Assembly: GCF_001436375.1 (NCBI RefSeq)
Contig: NZ_AZGA01000087.1
Span: 18,231 to 82,230, forward strand
DNA from: Agrilactobacillus composti DSM 18527 = JCM 14202
Lineage (GTDB): Bacteria; Bacillota; Bacilli; Lactobacillales; Lactobacillaceae
Reading direction: 5' to 3'
DNA length: 64,000 nucleotides
Shown here piece by piece: positions 34,101 through 42,901 of this stretch; the first letter of the stretch is position 1, and the number at the start of each line of letters is the position of its first letter. The translations under genes and the position numbers were made by a program. The notes under the pieces are model-generated. The model was not told the origin of the DNA, made no database searches, and saw only the letters and a program-made list of their open reading frames with translations.

Positions 34101-34802
34101 TTAAGCATTTTTATGATCCAAGATTCGGGCTAAGAAATCCCCTAAAATCTGGACAATCAACACTAAGATCAATACCAATAAGGTGGCCACAAACGTAATA
34201 TCATTGGCAAACCGATTATAGCCATAAGAAATGGCCATATTCCCTAAACCGCCGGCCCCAATGGCCCCAGCCATGGCAGTCAAGCCAATTAAGCTGATCA
34301 AGGTCACCGTGGTCACCCGGATCAACTCCGAACGGGCTTCCCGTAGGTAAACATCCACAATAATATCCTTATTGGTGGCCCCCACGGACTGGGCCGCTTC
34401 AATGGTCCCATGGTCCACACTCTTTAAGGCCACTTGGACTTGCCGGGCATAAAAGGGAAAGACCCCTAAAGACAAGGGCACTAGCGCGGCCGTGGTCCCA
34501 ATTTGGGTGCCCACGATTTTTTGGGTCACTGGGGCGATAAAGGCCAGTAAGATAATGAAGGGGATGGCCCGGAAAATGGAGACGATTTTATCAATGACAC
34601 TAAACAAATGTCGGCTAGGTAAAATGCCATCCGCATCGGTGACCACCAAGGCCAGACCGAAAACCAAACCTAAAATCCCGCCGAAAATTGCTGACCAAAA
34701 AGTCATATACAGAGTTTGGACAATGGACGTCCACCAGCCCCCATCACCGAGCCAGCCTTGATAAATCACGTTTGGAAAAATATTTGCCAGTGTTTTAGCC
34801 AT
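34101..34802 (-). CDS. metI: Methionine ABC transporter permease
   Basis: About 233 residues from MAKTLANIF; an in-frame GTG four codons earlier is possible. There are five or so hydrophobic segments, with the EAA loop DHGTIEAAQSVGATNKDIIVDVYLREAR in the centre and LIGLTAMAGAIGAGGLGNMAISYGYNR typical of MetI near the C-terminus. It overlaps the metN stop. Confidence 0.92.
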   Translation of the reverse strand: MAKTLANIFPNVIYQGWLGDGGWWTSIVQTLYMTFWSAIFGGILGLVFGLALVVTDADGILPSRHLFSVIDKIVSIFRAIPFIILLAFIAPVTQKIVGTQIGTTAALVPLSLGVFPFYARQVQVALKSVDHGTIEAAQSVGATNKDIIVDVYLREARSELIRVTTVTLISLIGLTAMAGAIGAGGLGNMAISYGYNRFANDITFVATLLVLILVLIVQILGDFLARILDHKNA

Positions 34803-35865
34803 GATCCACGTCACCTGCCTTAATTTGTTTCACAACCACATTGGCTTTTTTCAAGAAATCAATGGCTTTTTGGCGGTTATCGTCAGTCCCCTTAAGGACC
34901 ACGAAATTGGTCCCAACCACTGTTTCTCCCAGCACATCAATGTTACTGTAAATAATATTGGCTTCCACATTAAAGTTTTTATACAAGGTCACCACTAAAG
35001 GTTCGCTGACCGACTCTCCAAAGTAAATGAGTTGCAGGGCAATCTCATCCGGCTGCAATTGGGCTAAGTGGGCATCTTCTAAGGCCGCAATGGCTTTAGA
35101 ACCCTTTTCAGCTCCCACAAACTCTTTGGTCAGAGGTTCTTTAGAATTGGTGAAGATATCTAACAAGCTACCTTCTTCGATCACGACCCCATCATCCATC
35201 ACTGCTACCCGATTGGCGATGCGTTTAACGGCATCCATTTCGTGGGTGATCAAAACCACCGTCAAGCCCAATTGGGTATTCAAACGCTGTAATAGATCCA
35301 AAATTTGATTGGTATTTTTAGGATCCAGCGCACTGGTGGCTTCATCTGAAATCAAGATCTCCGGATCATTGGCCAAAGCCCGGGCAATGGCCACCCGCTG
35401 TTGTTGGCCCCCAGATAATTGGGCGGGATAAGCATCAGCTTTATCGGCCAGATCCACCATGTCTAATAGCTTTAAAGCCTTAGCCTGCATCGCTTTTTTA
35501 TCTAAATTACTGTGTTTTAACGCAAAGCCCACATTTTGGATCACGGTTTGTTCATACAGCAAATTGAAATGTTGGAAAATCATCCCAATTTTCCGGCGCT
35601 TTTGCCGCAGGGTCTTGGTGGAGATGACTTCTTGGCCGTTATCAAACAGCACATCATCCCCAACCTGGATGCGCCCGCTGGTGGGTTGCTGCAATAAATT
35701 AATGACCCGCACTAAGGTGGATTTCCCCGCCCCAGAGTAACCAACGATACCATAGATGTCACCCTTTTGAATATGAATCGTAACATCTTTGACCGCCTGG
35801 ACCGAGGCCTTTTTTTGCTGGAAGGTAACGCTGACGTTATCCAGTTGAATGATCGTTTCTGCCAT
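34795..35865 (-). CDS. metN: Methionine ABC transporter ATP-binding protein
   Basis: 356 residues. Walker A GYSGAGKS is near 42-49, LSGGQQQR near 147, and Walker [13 protein letters not shown] follows. The C-terminal NIL domain (about 280-350, [46 protein letters not shown]) binds methionine and inhibits transport in homologues. It lies between metQ and metI. Confidence 0.95.
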   Translation of the reverse strand: MAETIIQLDNVSVTFQQKKASVQAVKDVTIHIQKGDIYGIVGYSGAGKSTLVRVINLLQQPTSGRIQVGDDVLFDNGQEVISTKTLRQKRRKIGMIFQHFNLLYEQTVIQNVGFALKHSNLDKKAMQAKALKLLDMVDLADKADAYPAQLSGGQQQRVAIARALANDPEILISDEATSALDPKNTNQILDLLQRLNTQLGLTVVLITHEMDAVKRIANRVAVMDDGVVIEEGSLLDIFTNSKEPLTKEFVGAEKGSKAIAALEDAHLAQLQPDEIALQLIYFGESVSEPLVVTLYKNFNVEANIIYSNIDVLGETVVGTNFVVLKGTDDNRQKAIDFLKKANVVVKQIKAGDVDHG

Positions 35866-35892
35866 CTTTAAATTGCACTCCTAAATTACAAA

Positions 35893-36741
35893 TTATTTGA
35901 TCTTAACATCCCAAACGCCGTATTCCAGATTACCAAACTGGGCCTTGATCTCTTTTTTAGTCTTAGCCGTTTGATAAGCTTTCACAACATCTTGATAAGT
36001 CTTGTTATTCTTATCCTTCTTACGGGCAACGATGATGTTGATCCATTGTTCTGAATCTTTGTTGACGGGTTCGGTATAAATGGCATCCTTGGTGGACAGC
36101 TTGGCCGCCTTCACGTAACTGCCATTGACAACCGCTGCGGCTGCATCGGATAAGGAACGGGCAGTTTGACTGGCATCGACTTCTTTGATATTCAAGTTCT
36201 TAGGATTTTTGGCGATATCTTTAATGGTTACTAATTTAGAATTAGATTTCAACGTGATCAAACCGGCATTTTTCAAAAGGAATAAAGCCCGGGATTCATT
36301 ACTGGCATCGTTAGGTACGGTGATGGTGTCACCCTTTTTAATCGATTTCACGTTTTTGATCTTCGTGGAATAAAGGCGAATTGGGGACATGATTGTCTTG
36401 CCAATTGGGGTCAAATCAGATTTGTTAGATTTGTTCCAAGCGTTTAAGAAAGCGTAATGTTGAAAGGAGTTCAAATCAATTTCCCCGCTGGCTAGGGCTT
36501 TATTAGGTTGGTTATAATCGGTGAACTTCTGGAACTTCAAAGTAATGCCATATTTTTGCTTGGCGGTTTGTGACACAACTTTCCACACCGCGTCATCTTG
36601 TTTGGTCCCGGTGATGATCCCAATGGTCACGGTTTTGGAAGCCGCTTGGGTGGTTTGGCTTTGACCAAACCCTAAAACCCCAACTAACGCTAAAGTGGCG
36701 GCAAATAAACCACCCAGTAAATACTTAATTGATTTCTTCAT
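35893..36741 (-). CDS. metQ: Methionine-binding protein of the ABC transporter
   Basis: 282 residues, NlpA/MetQ family (TVTIGIITGTKQDDAVWKVVSQTAKQKYGITLKFQKFTDYNQPNKALASGEIDLNSFQHYAFL). The signal sequence ends TTQAASKT without a lipobox cysteine, which is unusual because MetQ proteins are normally lipoproteins. It is the first structural gene of the operon and lies behind the T-box leader. Confidence 0.92.
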   Translation of the reverse strand: MKKSIKYLLGGLFAATLALVGVLGFGQSQTTQAASKTVTIGIITGTKQDDAVWKVVSQTAKQKYGITLKFQKFTDYNQPNKALASGEIDLNSFQHYAFLNAWNKSNKSDLTPIGKTIMSPIRLYSTKIKNVKSIKKGDTITVPNDASNESRALFLLKNAGLITLKSNSKLVTIKDIAKNPKNLNIKEVDASQTARSLSDAAAAVVNGSYVKAAKLSTKDAIYTEPVNKDSEQWINIIVARKKDKNNKTYQDVVKAYQTAKTKKEIKAQFGNLEYGVWDVKIK

Positions 36742-37130
36742 GATATATCCTCCAATTTTTTAATGTGCTGTTCTGTTTAAAACTCAACTGCTGTGCGATT
36801 CCAGGGTGCACCTCACTTTGCCCTTAAATTTGCAAAATCCAAACAAAAAAGCACCCGTCCCTTAAAAAGGACGAGCACTTCGCGTTACCACCTTCGTTTA
36901 TAACGACCTCACAATCGCTACCTCAACAAGCAAGTTGTTGCACCAGTTGCCCAACACACCTTGCTTTATCTATTAACGGAGACAACGCCGTGACTGGTTT
37001 TGACCCCAGTCCCATTCCAAGCCCATCTGATAAATTCCAAAATTACTTCCTCACACCAACCGAAAGCTCTCTTAAACTCGAAATTTACCTCTGCTCTTCA
37101 ACATGTTTGAATTTCATGTTATAACAATAT
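36742..37130 (-). ncRNA. T-box riboswitch of the methionine uptake operon
   Basis: On the minus strand, the T-box core GAAGGTGGTAACGCG lies at about 36882-36896. It is followed by a terminator (GTGCTCGTCC against GGACGGGTGC, then T6). Stem I has an AGAG box and GGTGTG, and its specifier strand contains ATCAGATGGGCT, where ATG (Met) fits the operon. The leader runs from about 37130 to about 36840. Confidence 0.9.
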
Positions 37131-37136
37131 GAGACT

Positions 37137-37165
37137 ATTCTTAATCATATTCTAACATTTGTCAA
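37137..37165 (-). promoter_or_regulatory. Probable promoter of the metQNI leader
   Basis: TTGACA (minus strand, 37160-37165), 17 bp, then AAGAAT. The -10 is weak; a slightly shifted hexamer is possible. Confidence 0.55.
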
Positions 37166-37214
37166 GGACAGCGCTTTAATCCATAACTGACTTTCAAGCA
37201 ATTGCCTAGTGGCA

Positions 37215-38507
37215 TTATAGATCGCCATCCACCAAATTGGTCTTTTGCGCATGTTGGCCCAGGCGATGCAAAATCGTAACCGTACTAAAGATCCCGATAA
37301 TGGCAATGATCCATAAATAACTCAAAATCGACAGGGTCACCAATTCGATGCCAATATAAGCACTGGTCCAAACAATATAAATCCATTTATATTGGTCGGC
37401 ATTGACGGTGTGATATTTGGCCAAAATGATGTAACAAATCAACACGGCTAACAACGGTGCTAACACGGTCCCACACAAGTTGATCCAATAATAGGCCAGT
37501 TGACTGGTACTAGAACTTAAGAAAAATGGGGTGATGGCACTGCTAATTACTAAGAAAATGGCCATGTTGATGCTGTTGCGGGATTTGGTCATGATCGCCT
37601 TGAGACATTGAATCGCTGGGTAATAATTGGCTACTGAGTTGGTGGAGATCATGAACATCAAGAAGACCACCACCACCAAGATATGAATCGGCACGGAAGA
37701 AGACACATGTAGTAGGGAGTGACTCAAATTCCAGTTGTAACTGCCGGTGGTCATAAAGGATTGAATGGCAAAGATGGCGGCAATCACTGTCATGGCGCCC
37801 ATCCCTAAAACGATCCCCACACAATTACCCCAAAAAGCCGACTTATCACTTTTAGCATTGCGCCCGAAATCAAACATGTTCAAGGCAAAACCATTCCAAT
37901 AAGCTGCTACCACACAGATATTACCGATAACATCCCGAAAAACTAAGCCTTGGCTGTTCACAAAGAAGTTGGCATTGGCAAATACCCGACCGCCCATTTG
38001 GAACAAGATAATGACGATACCAGGGATCAGTACGCACAAGGTGATGGTCAACAAACGCTGTAGCCCGCCCGAACTTTGGGCGATGACTGCATTGCCCACT
38101 AACAGCACTAAGAAAATACCGATAAAAATCGGATTACTGACCTTCACACCAGTAACCACCGTGATCAAATTGACGATCAGTTGTGTTGCGGCGGCGATAT
38201 TGATGCCATACCAGCCCGCACAGTCCAAGCCCCGTAATACATAAAAGAACTTGCTGAATTTCTTACCAAAAACGTCGCTGATCAAGGTCACAAAATTCTT
38301 TTGCGTCCGGCGACCTAATACCCCCATGATGCCACATAGAACACCCATGACGGCCGAACCCGCCAAAACGACGGTTAAAATCGTCATGAACGGCCATTTA
38401 AATGCCGCTAATGTTTCAACAACGAGAAACGTGGGCACACAGATGGAGACATTTAACCAGAGTTTCAAATACTTCGAGCTGGACCAATCCTTTGTGATAA
38501 CATCCAT
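37215..38507 (-). CDS. NCS1-family permease (cytosine/purine-type)
   Basis: 430 residues with about 12 hydrophobic helices. The segment LRGLDCAGWYGINIAAATQLIVNLIT in helix 3 and AAYWNGFALNMFDFGRNAKSDKSAFWGNCVGIVLG in helix 6 are NCS1 (CodB/PucI-type) features. GAAGGGAG precedes the ATG. No nucleobase-metabolism gene is adjacent, so the substrate (cytosine, allantoin, hydantoin or similar) cannot be assigned. Confidence 0.82.
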   Translation of the reverse strand: MDVITKDWSSSKYLKLWLNVSICVPTFLVVETLAAFKWPFMTILTVVLAGSAVMGVLCGIMGVLGRRTQKNFVTLISDVFGKKFSKFFYVLRGLDCAGWYGINIAAATQLIVNLITVVTGVKVSNPIFIGIFLVLLVGNAVIAQSSGGLQRLLTITLCVLIPGIVIILFQMGGRVFANANFFVNSQGLVFRDVIGNICVVAAYWNGFALNMFDFGRNAKSDKSAFWGNCVGIVLGMGAMTVIAAIFAIQSFMTTGSYNWNLSHSLLHVSSSVPIHILVVVVFLMFMISTNSVANYYPAIQCLKAIMTKSRNSINMAIFLVISSAITPFFLSSSTSQLAYYWINLCGTVLAPLLAVLICYIILAKYHTVNADQYKWIYIVWTSAYIGIELVTLSILSYLWIIAIIGIFSTVTILHRLGQHAQKTNLVDGDL

Positions 38508-38960
38508 ACTTGCTAAACTCCCTTCAATTATCGGTCTTGTTGTGAAAAAGCTGTCGATTGTCCTTAGTCAGTGCCAAATATGTTCCTAAAGTAACGACTC
38601 AAACCCCATGGCGTCAAATAACCAACTGGTAGACCTCAACGTAATCTAACCGCAAATCCGACTATTTTAAACATCAAGGCCTATAAAGCGCTTACATTAT
38701 AGCGTGACACAAAATATTCATCAGACAAATATACTAGGAAACTTAAAATCAAATAAATTTATTTTTGTCAGTCTAAATATTTTTTTGTAATTATTAAAAT
38801 ATTTTAACTTTTGCACTTCACTAAGTCAATATGCCATACGAAAAAAATATTAAGCCATACTAATTATTTTTCTTAAATTAATTCATGTTCTTGAAAGCAA
38901 GCCAGTGACACCAATACTTCCAGATACACGTTATATATCAAAAATAATTTATTTAGGCCA
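38508..38960. other. Long AT-rich leader region upstream of alcohol dehydrogenase 2
   Basis: Intergenic, no convincing ORF. The part from about 38740 to 38970 aligns, with scattered changes, to about 39985-40220 before alcohol dehydrogenase 3. Shared landmarks include AAGYCAATATG, AAATATTAWGCCATAC and TTCTTGAAAGCAAG. Confidence 0.6.
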
Positions 38961-38971
38961 AAATAAAATAC

Positions 38972-39021
38972 TTGTCAGATTCACAAAGATAAGTTACGCT
39001 ATTGTTGTGAAAGCGTTTTCC
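38972..39021 (+). promoter_or_regulatory. Promoter plus cre site of alcohol dehydrogenase gene 2
   Basis: TTGTCA, 17 bp, TACGCT (38995), then GTGAAAGCGTTTTCC (39007-39021), which matches the cre core TGNAANCGNWNNC exactly. Confidence 0.8.
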
Positions 39022-39063
39022 ATAGCCCTAATGCTTTCCCTAAAATCGAATGGAGGTTTTCTA

Positions 39064-39822
39064 ATGAACAGACTAGATCATAAGGTAGCAATCGTAACCG
39101 GTGGTACAAAGGGTATCGGACATGGTATCGCTAGACGGTTTGTGGACGAAGGCGCGAGGGTCGTGATCACCGGTCGAAACCCTGAGGTCGGCCAAGCTGC
39201 GGCTAAAGCCCTTGGCGATGCGAGTGTTGTAACTTATTTACAACAAGATGCCACTGATGAAGACGGCTGGGTTAATGTCTTTGATCAAGCTGAAGCACTT
39301 TATGGTCCAGTCACAACGTTAGTGAATAATTCCGGGATGGCTTTGGGCAAAAATGTGGAAGACACCACTTCAGATGAGTGGCACCAATTACTGGCGCTTA
39401 ATCTAGATGCGGTTTTTTATGGGACCCGTCTGGCCATTAAACGCATGAAAAATAAGGATCTCGGCGCTTCAGTCATCAACATGTCCTCTATTGCCGGTTT
39501 AGTAGGCGATCCTAACCTAGCAGCTTATACAGCTTCTAAAGGAGCCGTTCGAATCTTTTCTAAATCAGCTGCCCTACATTGTGCCCTAAACGATTTAGGG
39601 GTCCGGGTCAATACGGTGCACCCAGGCTATATCTCAACACCTTTAGTCGATAACGCCTTAGAAGGTTTTGAGGCAATTGTTTCTGAACGCACGAAAACAC
39701 CGGTAGGCCATATTGGCGAACCCGACGACATTGCTTATATGTGTGTCTATTTAGCCTCAGACGAATCAAAATACGCCACTGGCTCCGAATTCGTTGTTGA
39801 CGGCGGTTACACTGCCCAATAA
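39064..39822 (+). CDS. NADP-dependent (R)-specific alcohol dehydrogenase, paralogue 2
   Basis: 252 residues from MNRLDHKV, with GGAGG upstream; an in-frame extension to 38905 runs through the promoter and is not real. The NADPH motif TGRN and the catalytic Asn, Ser, Tyr (YTASKGA) and Lys are conserved. One residue is inserted relative to paralogues 1 and 3 near TPLVDNALEGF. It is glucose-repressible by its cre site and probably serves as a redox sink. Confidence 0.9.
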   Translation: MNRLDHKVAIVTGGTKGIGHGIARRFVDEGARVVITGRNPEVGQAAAKALGDASVVTYLQQDATDEDGWVNVFDQAEALYGPVTTLVNNSGMALGKNVEDTTSDEWHQLLALNLDAVFYGTRLAIKRMKNKDLGASVINMSSIAGLVGDPNLAAYTASKGAVRIFSKSAALHCALNDLGVRVNTVHPGYISTPLVDNALEGFEAIVSERTKTPVGHIGEPDDIAYMCVYLASDESKYATGSEFVVDGGYTAQ

Positions 39823-39853
39823 TGATTGGTATTTAAAATTTAACCACTACACC

Positions 39854-39905
39854 TTAAACCGATTGTTCAAGCTGGCATGACGCCGTCTTGGACAATCGGT
39901 TTTAA
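39854..39905 (+). terminator. Terminator of alcohol dehydrogenase 2
   Basis: AAACCGATTGTTCAAG arm opposite CTTGGACAATCGGTTT, with a following T/A tract. A similar terminator follows paralogue 3. Confidence 0.8.
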
Positions 39906-39977
39906 AATCCGCCTATTTTTAAATTGCAATCGCTTTAACATGATAATCACCAAATTTCTTCAATGATCTGGCTATCG

Positions 39978-40250
39978 GACAAATATGTCCGTTGGCCAAA
40001 AAATAAAATAAATTTTGTTTGCTCAACGGCATACTTTTGTCCGGTCAAAATATTTTGATTGTTATACTTTACTAAGCCAATATGTCCTACGATAAAAATA
40101 TTATGCCATACCAATCAAGCTCCTAAAAAAAGTTTTTGTTCTTGAAAGCAAGGCATTCATAGCAATACTTATAGACCCATGTTATTTATAAACAAATAAT
40201 TTATTTAGTTCAAAAAATAACTTGTAAGGTTCACAAATCGGCGTTATACT
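39978..40250 (+). promoter_or_regulatory. Leader region and promoter of alcohol dehydrogenase 3
   Basis: Contains TTGTAA (40222), 17 bp, TATACT (40245). Further upstream are the palindrome-like GGACAAATATGTCC near 39978 and the region conserved with the leader of paralogue 2. Confidence 0.7.
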
Positions 40251-40257
40251 AATCACC

Positions 40258-40272
40258 ATGAAAGCGTTTACT
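40258..40272 (+). promoter_or_regulatory. Consensus cre site, alcohol dehydrogenase 3
   Basis: ATGAAAGCGTTTACT matches WTGNAANCGNWNNCW at every position and lies 8 bp after the -10. Confidence 0.85.
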
Positions 40273-40318
40273 TTTTTATCCCCCTGCTTTCACAAATACT
40301 TGATTTGGAGGTTTTCTG

Positions 40319-41074
40319 ATGAATAGACTAGATCATAAAGTAGCCATCGTGACTGGCGGCACTAAGGGTATTGGTTATGGTATTGCAAAACGGTTTGTGG
40401 ACGAAGGTGCTAAGGTTGTCATTACCGGCCGAAATCCTGAAGTTGGTAATGCTGCAGCTAAAGAACTTGGCAATGCTGATACTGTGTCCTACTTACAACA
40501 AGATGCTACTAATGAAGATCGTTGGGCTGAAATCTTTGATCAAGCCGAAGCGCTCTACGGTCCAGTTACAACATTAGTCAATAATTCTGGGATGGCTATT
40601 GGTAAAAACGTGGAAGACACTACATCTGATGATTGGCACAGATTGCTGGCCATTAACTTGGATGCCGTTTTCTATGGTACTCGTGAAGCCATCAAACGGA
40701 TGAAAAATAAAAACTTGGGTGGCTCTGTCATCAACATGTCCTCGATTGAAGGGTTTATAGGCGATCCTAACTTGGCCGCTTACAATGCTTCAAAAGGGGC
40801 CGTTCGGATCTTCTCTAAGTCAGCTGCACTGCACTGTGCGTTAAATGATTTAGACGTCCGGGTCAACACAGTTCACCCTGGCTATATTAGAACACCATTG
40901 GTAAATGCCTTAGATGGGTTTGAAGAAGCCATGTCTGAACGTACTAAGACCCCAATGGGCCATATTGGCGAACCTGACGATATTGCTTATATGTGTGTTT
41001 ATTTAGCTTCAAATGAATCAAAATATGCCACAGGCTCTGAATTCGTCGTTGACGGCGGCTACACAGCGCAATAA
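40319..41074 (+). CDS. NADP-dependent (R)-specific alcohol dehydrogenase, paralogue 3
   Basis: 251 residues with N113, S142, Y155, K159 and the NADPH-selecting R38. GGAGG precedes the ATG. It is very similar to paralogue 2 immediately upstream, and their upstream regions are also alike, so the pair arose by tandem duplication including the promoter. Downstream is its own terminator. Confidence 0.9.
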   Translation: MNRLDHKVAIVTGGTKGIGYGIAKRFVDEGAKVVITGRNPEVGNAAAKELGNADTVSYLQQDATNEDRWAEIFDQAEALYGPVTTLVNNSGMAIGKNVEDTTSDDWHRLLAINLDAVFYGTREAIKRMKNKNLGGSVINMSSIEGFIGDPNLAAYNASKGAVRIFSKSAALHCALNDLDVRVNTVHPGYIRTPLVNALDGFEEAMSERTKTPMGHIGEPDDIAYMCVYLASNESKYATGSEFVVDGGYTAQ

Positions 41075-41118
41075 TTATTTAGGTTTCAAAAAATATTAAA
41101 AACTTGACCACTACACAT

Positions 41119-41168
41119 AAAACCGATTACTAAAGATGACATGACGCATCTTTAGTAATCGGTTTTTA
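41119..41168. terminator. Terminator of alcohol dehydrogenase 3
   Basis: AAAACCGATTACTAAAGATG opposite CATCTTTAGTAATCGGTTTT with a short loop and T-run. It lies between convergent genes. Confidence 0.88.
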
Positions 41169-41175
41169 AATGTGC

Positions 41176-42789
41176 TTATTTGGCAATTGAAACAGTTCTA
41201 AAGTCATCAACACCCGCTGTAAGGCCTTTGACCTTGGTGTTGACCAACTGACTGTCAGCAGCCTCATACAAAGGTATAATGCCTTGATCCTGCAGTAATA
41301 TTTGTTGGGCCTGGGCTAAATTTTGATAACGTTGTTTGCTGGTCGCAGTGGTTTTAAGGCCATCCATGAGCACGTCATAACGCACATTGCGCCAGTGGCC
41401 CACGTTCAAATTATTATCACTCACTAAAATTGCTAAGCTGCCCCAAGGATCCGGATAAGGTGCTTGCCAACTGGTTAACACCAGGTCAAAATTACCAGTG
41501 AAACTGCGTTGTAAACGGGTTTTATAGGGCACGACTTTTAAGTTGATTTTTGCCCCGGGTAAATTATGTTGTAAGGCTTGTTGGATATAAGCAGCCACTG
41601 CTTTATCCGCATCAGCGTCATCGGTCAATAAATTTAGCGTCAGGCCATTGATTTTTTCCGAGCTTAAACCTTGTTGCCAATAAGTCTGGGCTGTTTTAGC
41701 CGCAAATTTTGTACCGATTGCTTTCGTTTGGCGGGACACGTCCTTGGTAAAATCAGCCTTGGTATTGGGGTCTTCAAACCCAGTGGCTGTCAGCCCTAAA
41801 GCCGGGGTTACTTGATTTTGAAGGGCAATTTGAATCATTTCTTTTCGATTGATCGCCATGGACAATGCCCGGCGAATGGCCGCATTCTTTAAAGCCGCCC
41901 GTTTTTGATTCACCGCCAAATACCAAACGGTGCCATTTTTATGGGTGGCATAAGCCTTGTTGTGCTGCCAGTCTTTTGCAACTGCCCCACTGATGTTAGC
42001 CACGTCTAATTGCTTATTTTGAAATAATGTCACTGCATCAGCAGTATTTTTACCGCCAATAAAATTTATTTGTTGCAAATGAATGGTCTTTTTAGCCCAG
42101 TACTGGGGATTTTTCACCAAAGTGAAGGTATTACTTTTACCATCCCAATTATTCACTGTAAAGGGCCCATTATAAACCGTCGTGGCACTGCTCTTACCGT
42201 AGTTCGCCCCAAATTGGACCACTGCCTTGGTATTCACCGGCATAAAACTTGGCGCTGTTAGTAATTCCGCTAAATTGGAAATAGGCGTCGCCAGGGTGAT
42301 TTTTAAGGTATGCTTTCCCGTGGCTTTAACACCCAAGGTAGATACCTTTTTGGCACCGGTTTGAATGGCATTATAATTTTTAAAATTCTTAAGCAAAAAA
42401 CTCATATTGGCATCATTTTTAGGGTCGGCTAGGCGCTGAAAGCCCACCACAAAATCCTGGGCGGATACCGACTGACCATTGTCCCATTTAGCATTTTTTC
42501 GCAAAGTAATCGTATAAGTCTGCCCATGGCGCACCGGGGCCCTATTGGCTAGGGCGGGCACGATTTTATCTTTGTCCAGCCGATATAAGCCTTCAAAGGC
42601 ATTCTCCATGATATCAAAACTCGTCTGATCTGTAGCCTGGGCGCTATCCAAACTGATCAAATCATGACTCAGCTGCACATTTAAGGTCTGCTTATCGGCA
42701 GCAGTCGCGGTCTGGCTTGGCAGCAGTATTACCAGGAGTCCCAACAGTAAACATAACCCCAGCCAGTATTTCTTAGTCAATTTAGTCAT
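41176..42789 (-). CDS. Oligopeptide ABC transporter substrate-binding protein (OppA family)
   Basis: About 537 residues from the ATG at 42789 (GGGAG upstream). SBP_bac_5 family: LISLDSAQATDQTSFDIMENAFEGLYRLD, FVVGFQRLADPKN, YNGPFTVNNWDG and AIRRALSMAINRKEMI are typical of OppA. No permease or ATPase genes are adjacent, so it is an orphan binding protein that would use a transporter encoded elsewhere. The signal sequence ends SQTATAADK, and its only cysteine (LGLCLLLG) is not in a lipobox-like position before the cleavage site. Confidence 0.88.
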   Translation of the reverse strand: MTKLTKKYWLGLCLLLGLLVILLPSQTATAADKQTLNVQLSHDLISLDSAQATDQTSFDIMENAFEGLYRLDKDKIVPALANRAPVRHGQTYTITLRKNAKWDNGQSVSAQDFVVGFQRLADPKNDANMSFLLKNFKNYNAIQTGAKKVSTLGVKATGKHTLKITLATPISNLAELLTAPSFMPVNTKAVVQFGANYGKSSATTVYNGPFTVNNWDGKSNTFTLVKNPQYWAKKTIHLQQINFIGGKNTADAVTLFQNKQLDVANISGAVAKDWQHNKAYATHKNGTVWYLAVNQKRAALKNAAIRRALSMAINRKEMIQIALQNQVTPALGLTATGFEDPNTKADFTKDVSRQTKAIGTKFAAKTAQTYWQQGLSSEKINGLTLNLLTDDADADKAVAAYIQQALQHNLPGAKINLKVVPYKTRLQRSFTGNFDLVLTSWQAPYPDPWGSLAILVSDNNLNVGHWRNVRYDVLMDGLKTTATSKQRYQNLAQAQQILLQDQGIIPLYEAADSQLVNTKVKGLTAGVDDFRTVSIAK

Positions 42790-42863
42790 TATATACTCCC
42801 AACAAAATCTATTTGGCACGTTTGATGTTAAGCCATTCTAGAATTGTCGTCAATCACCGGCCA

Positions 42864-42892
42864 CAAAAAAAGGCATGGGAAAATCCCACACC
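42864..42892 (-). terminator. Terminator of the APC permease gene
   Basis: On the minus strand AGGTGTGGGA and TCCCATGCCT around TTT, followed by seven T. Confidence 0.85.
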
Positions 42893-42901
42893 TAGTTAAA
42901 C

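Noticed and set aside
38905..39063. 53-codon N-terminal extension of alcohol dehydrogenase 2
   Set aside because: It spans the -35/-10 and cre site; the paralogues start at the ATG after GGAGG.
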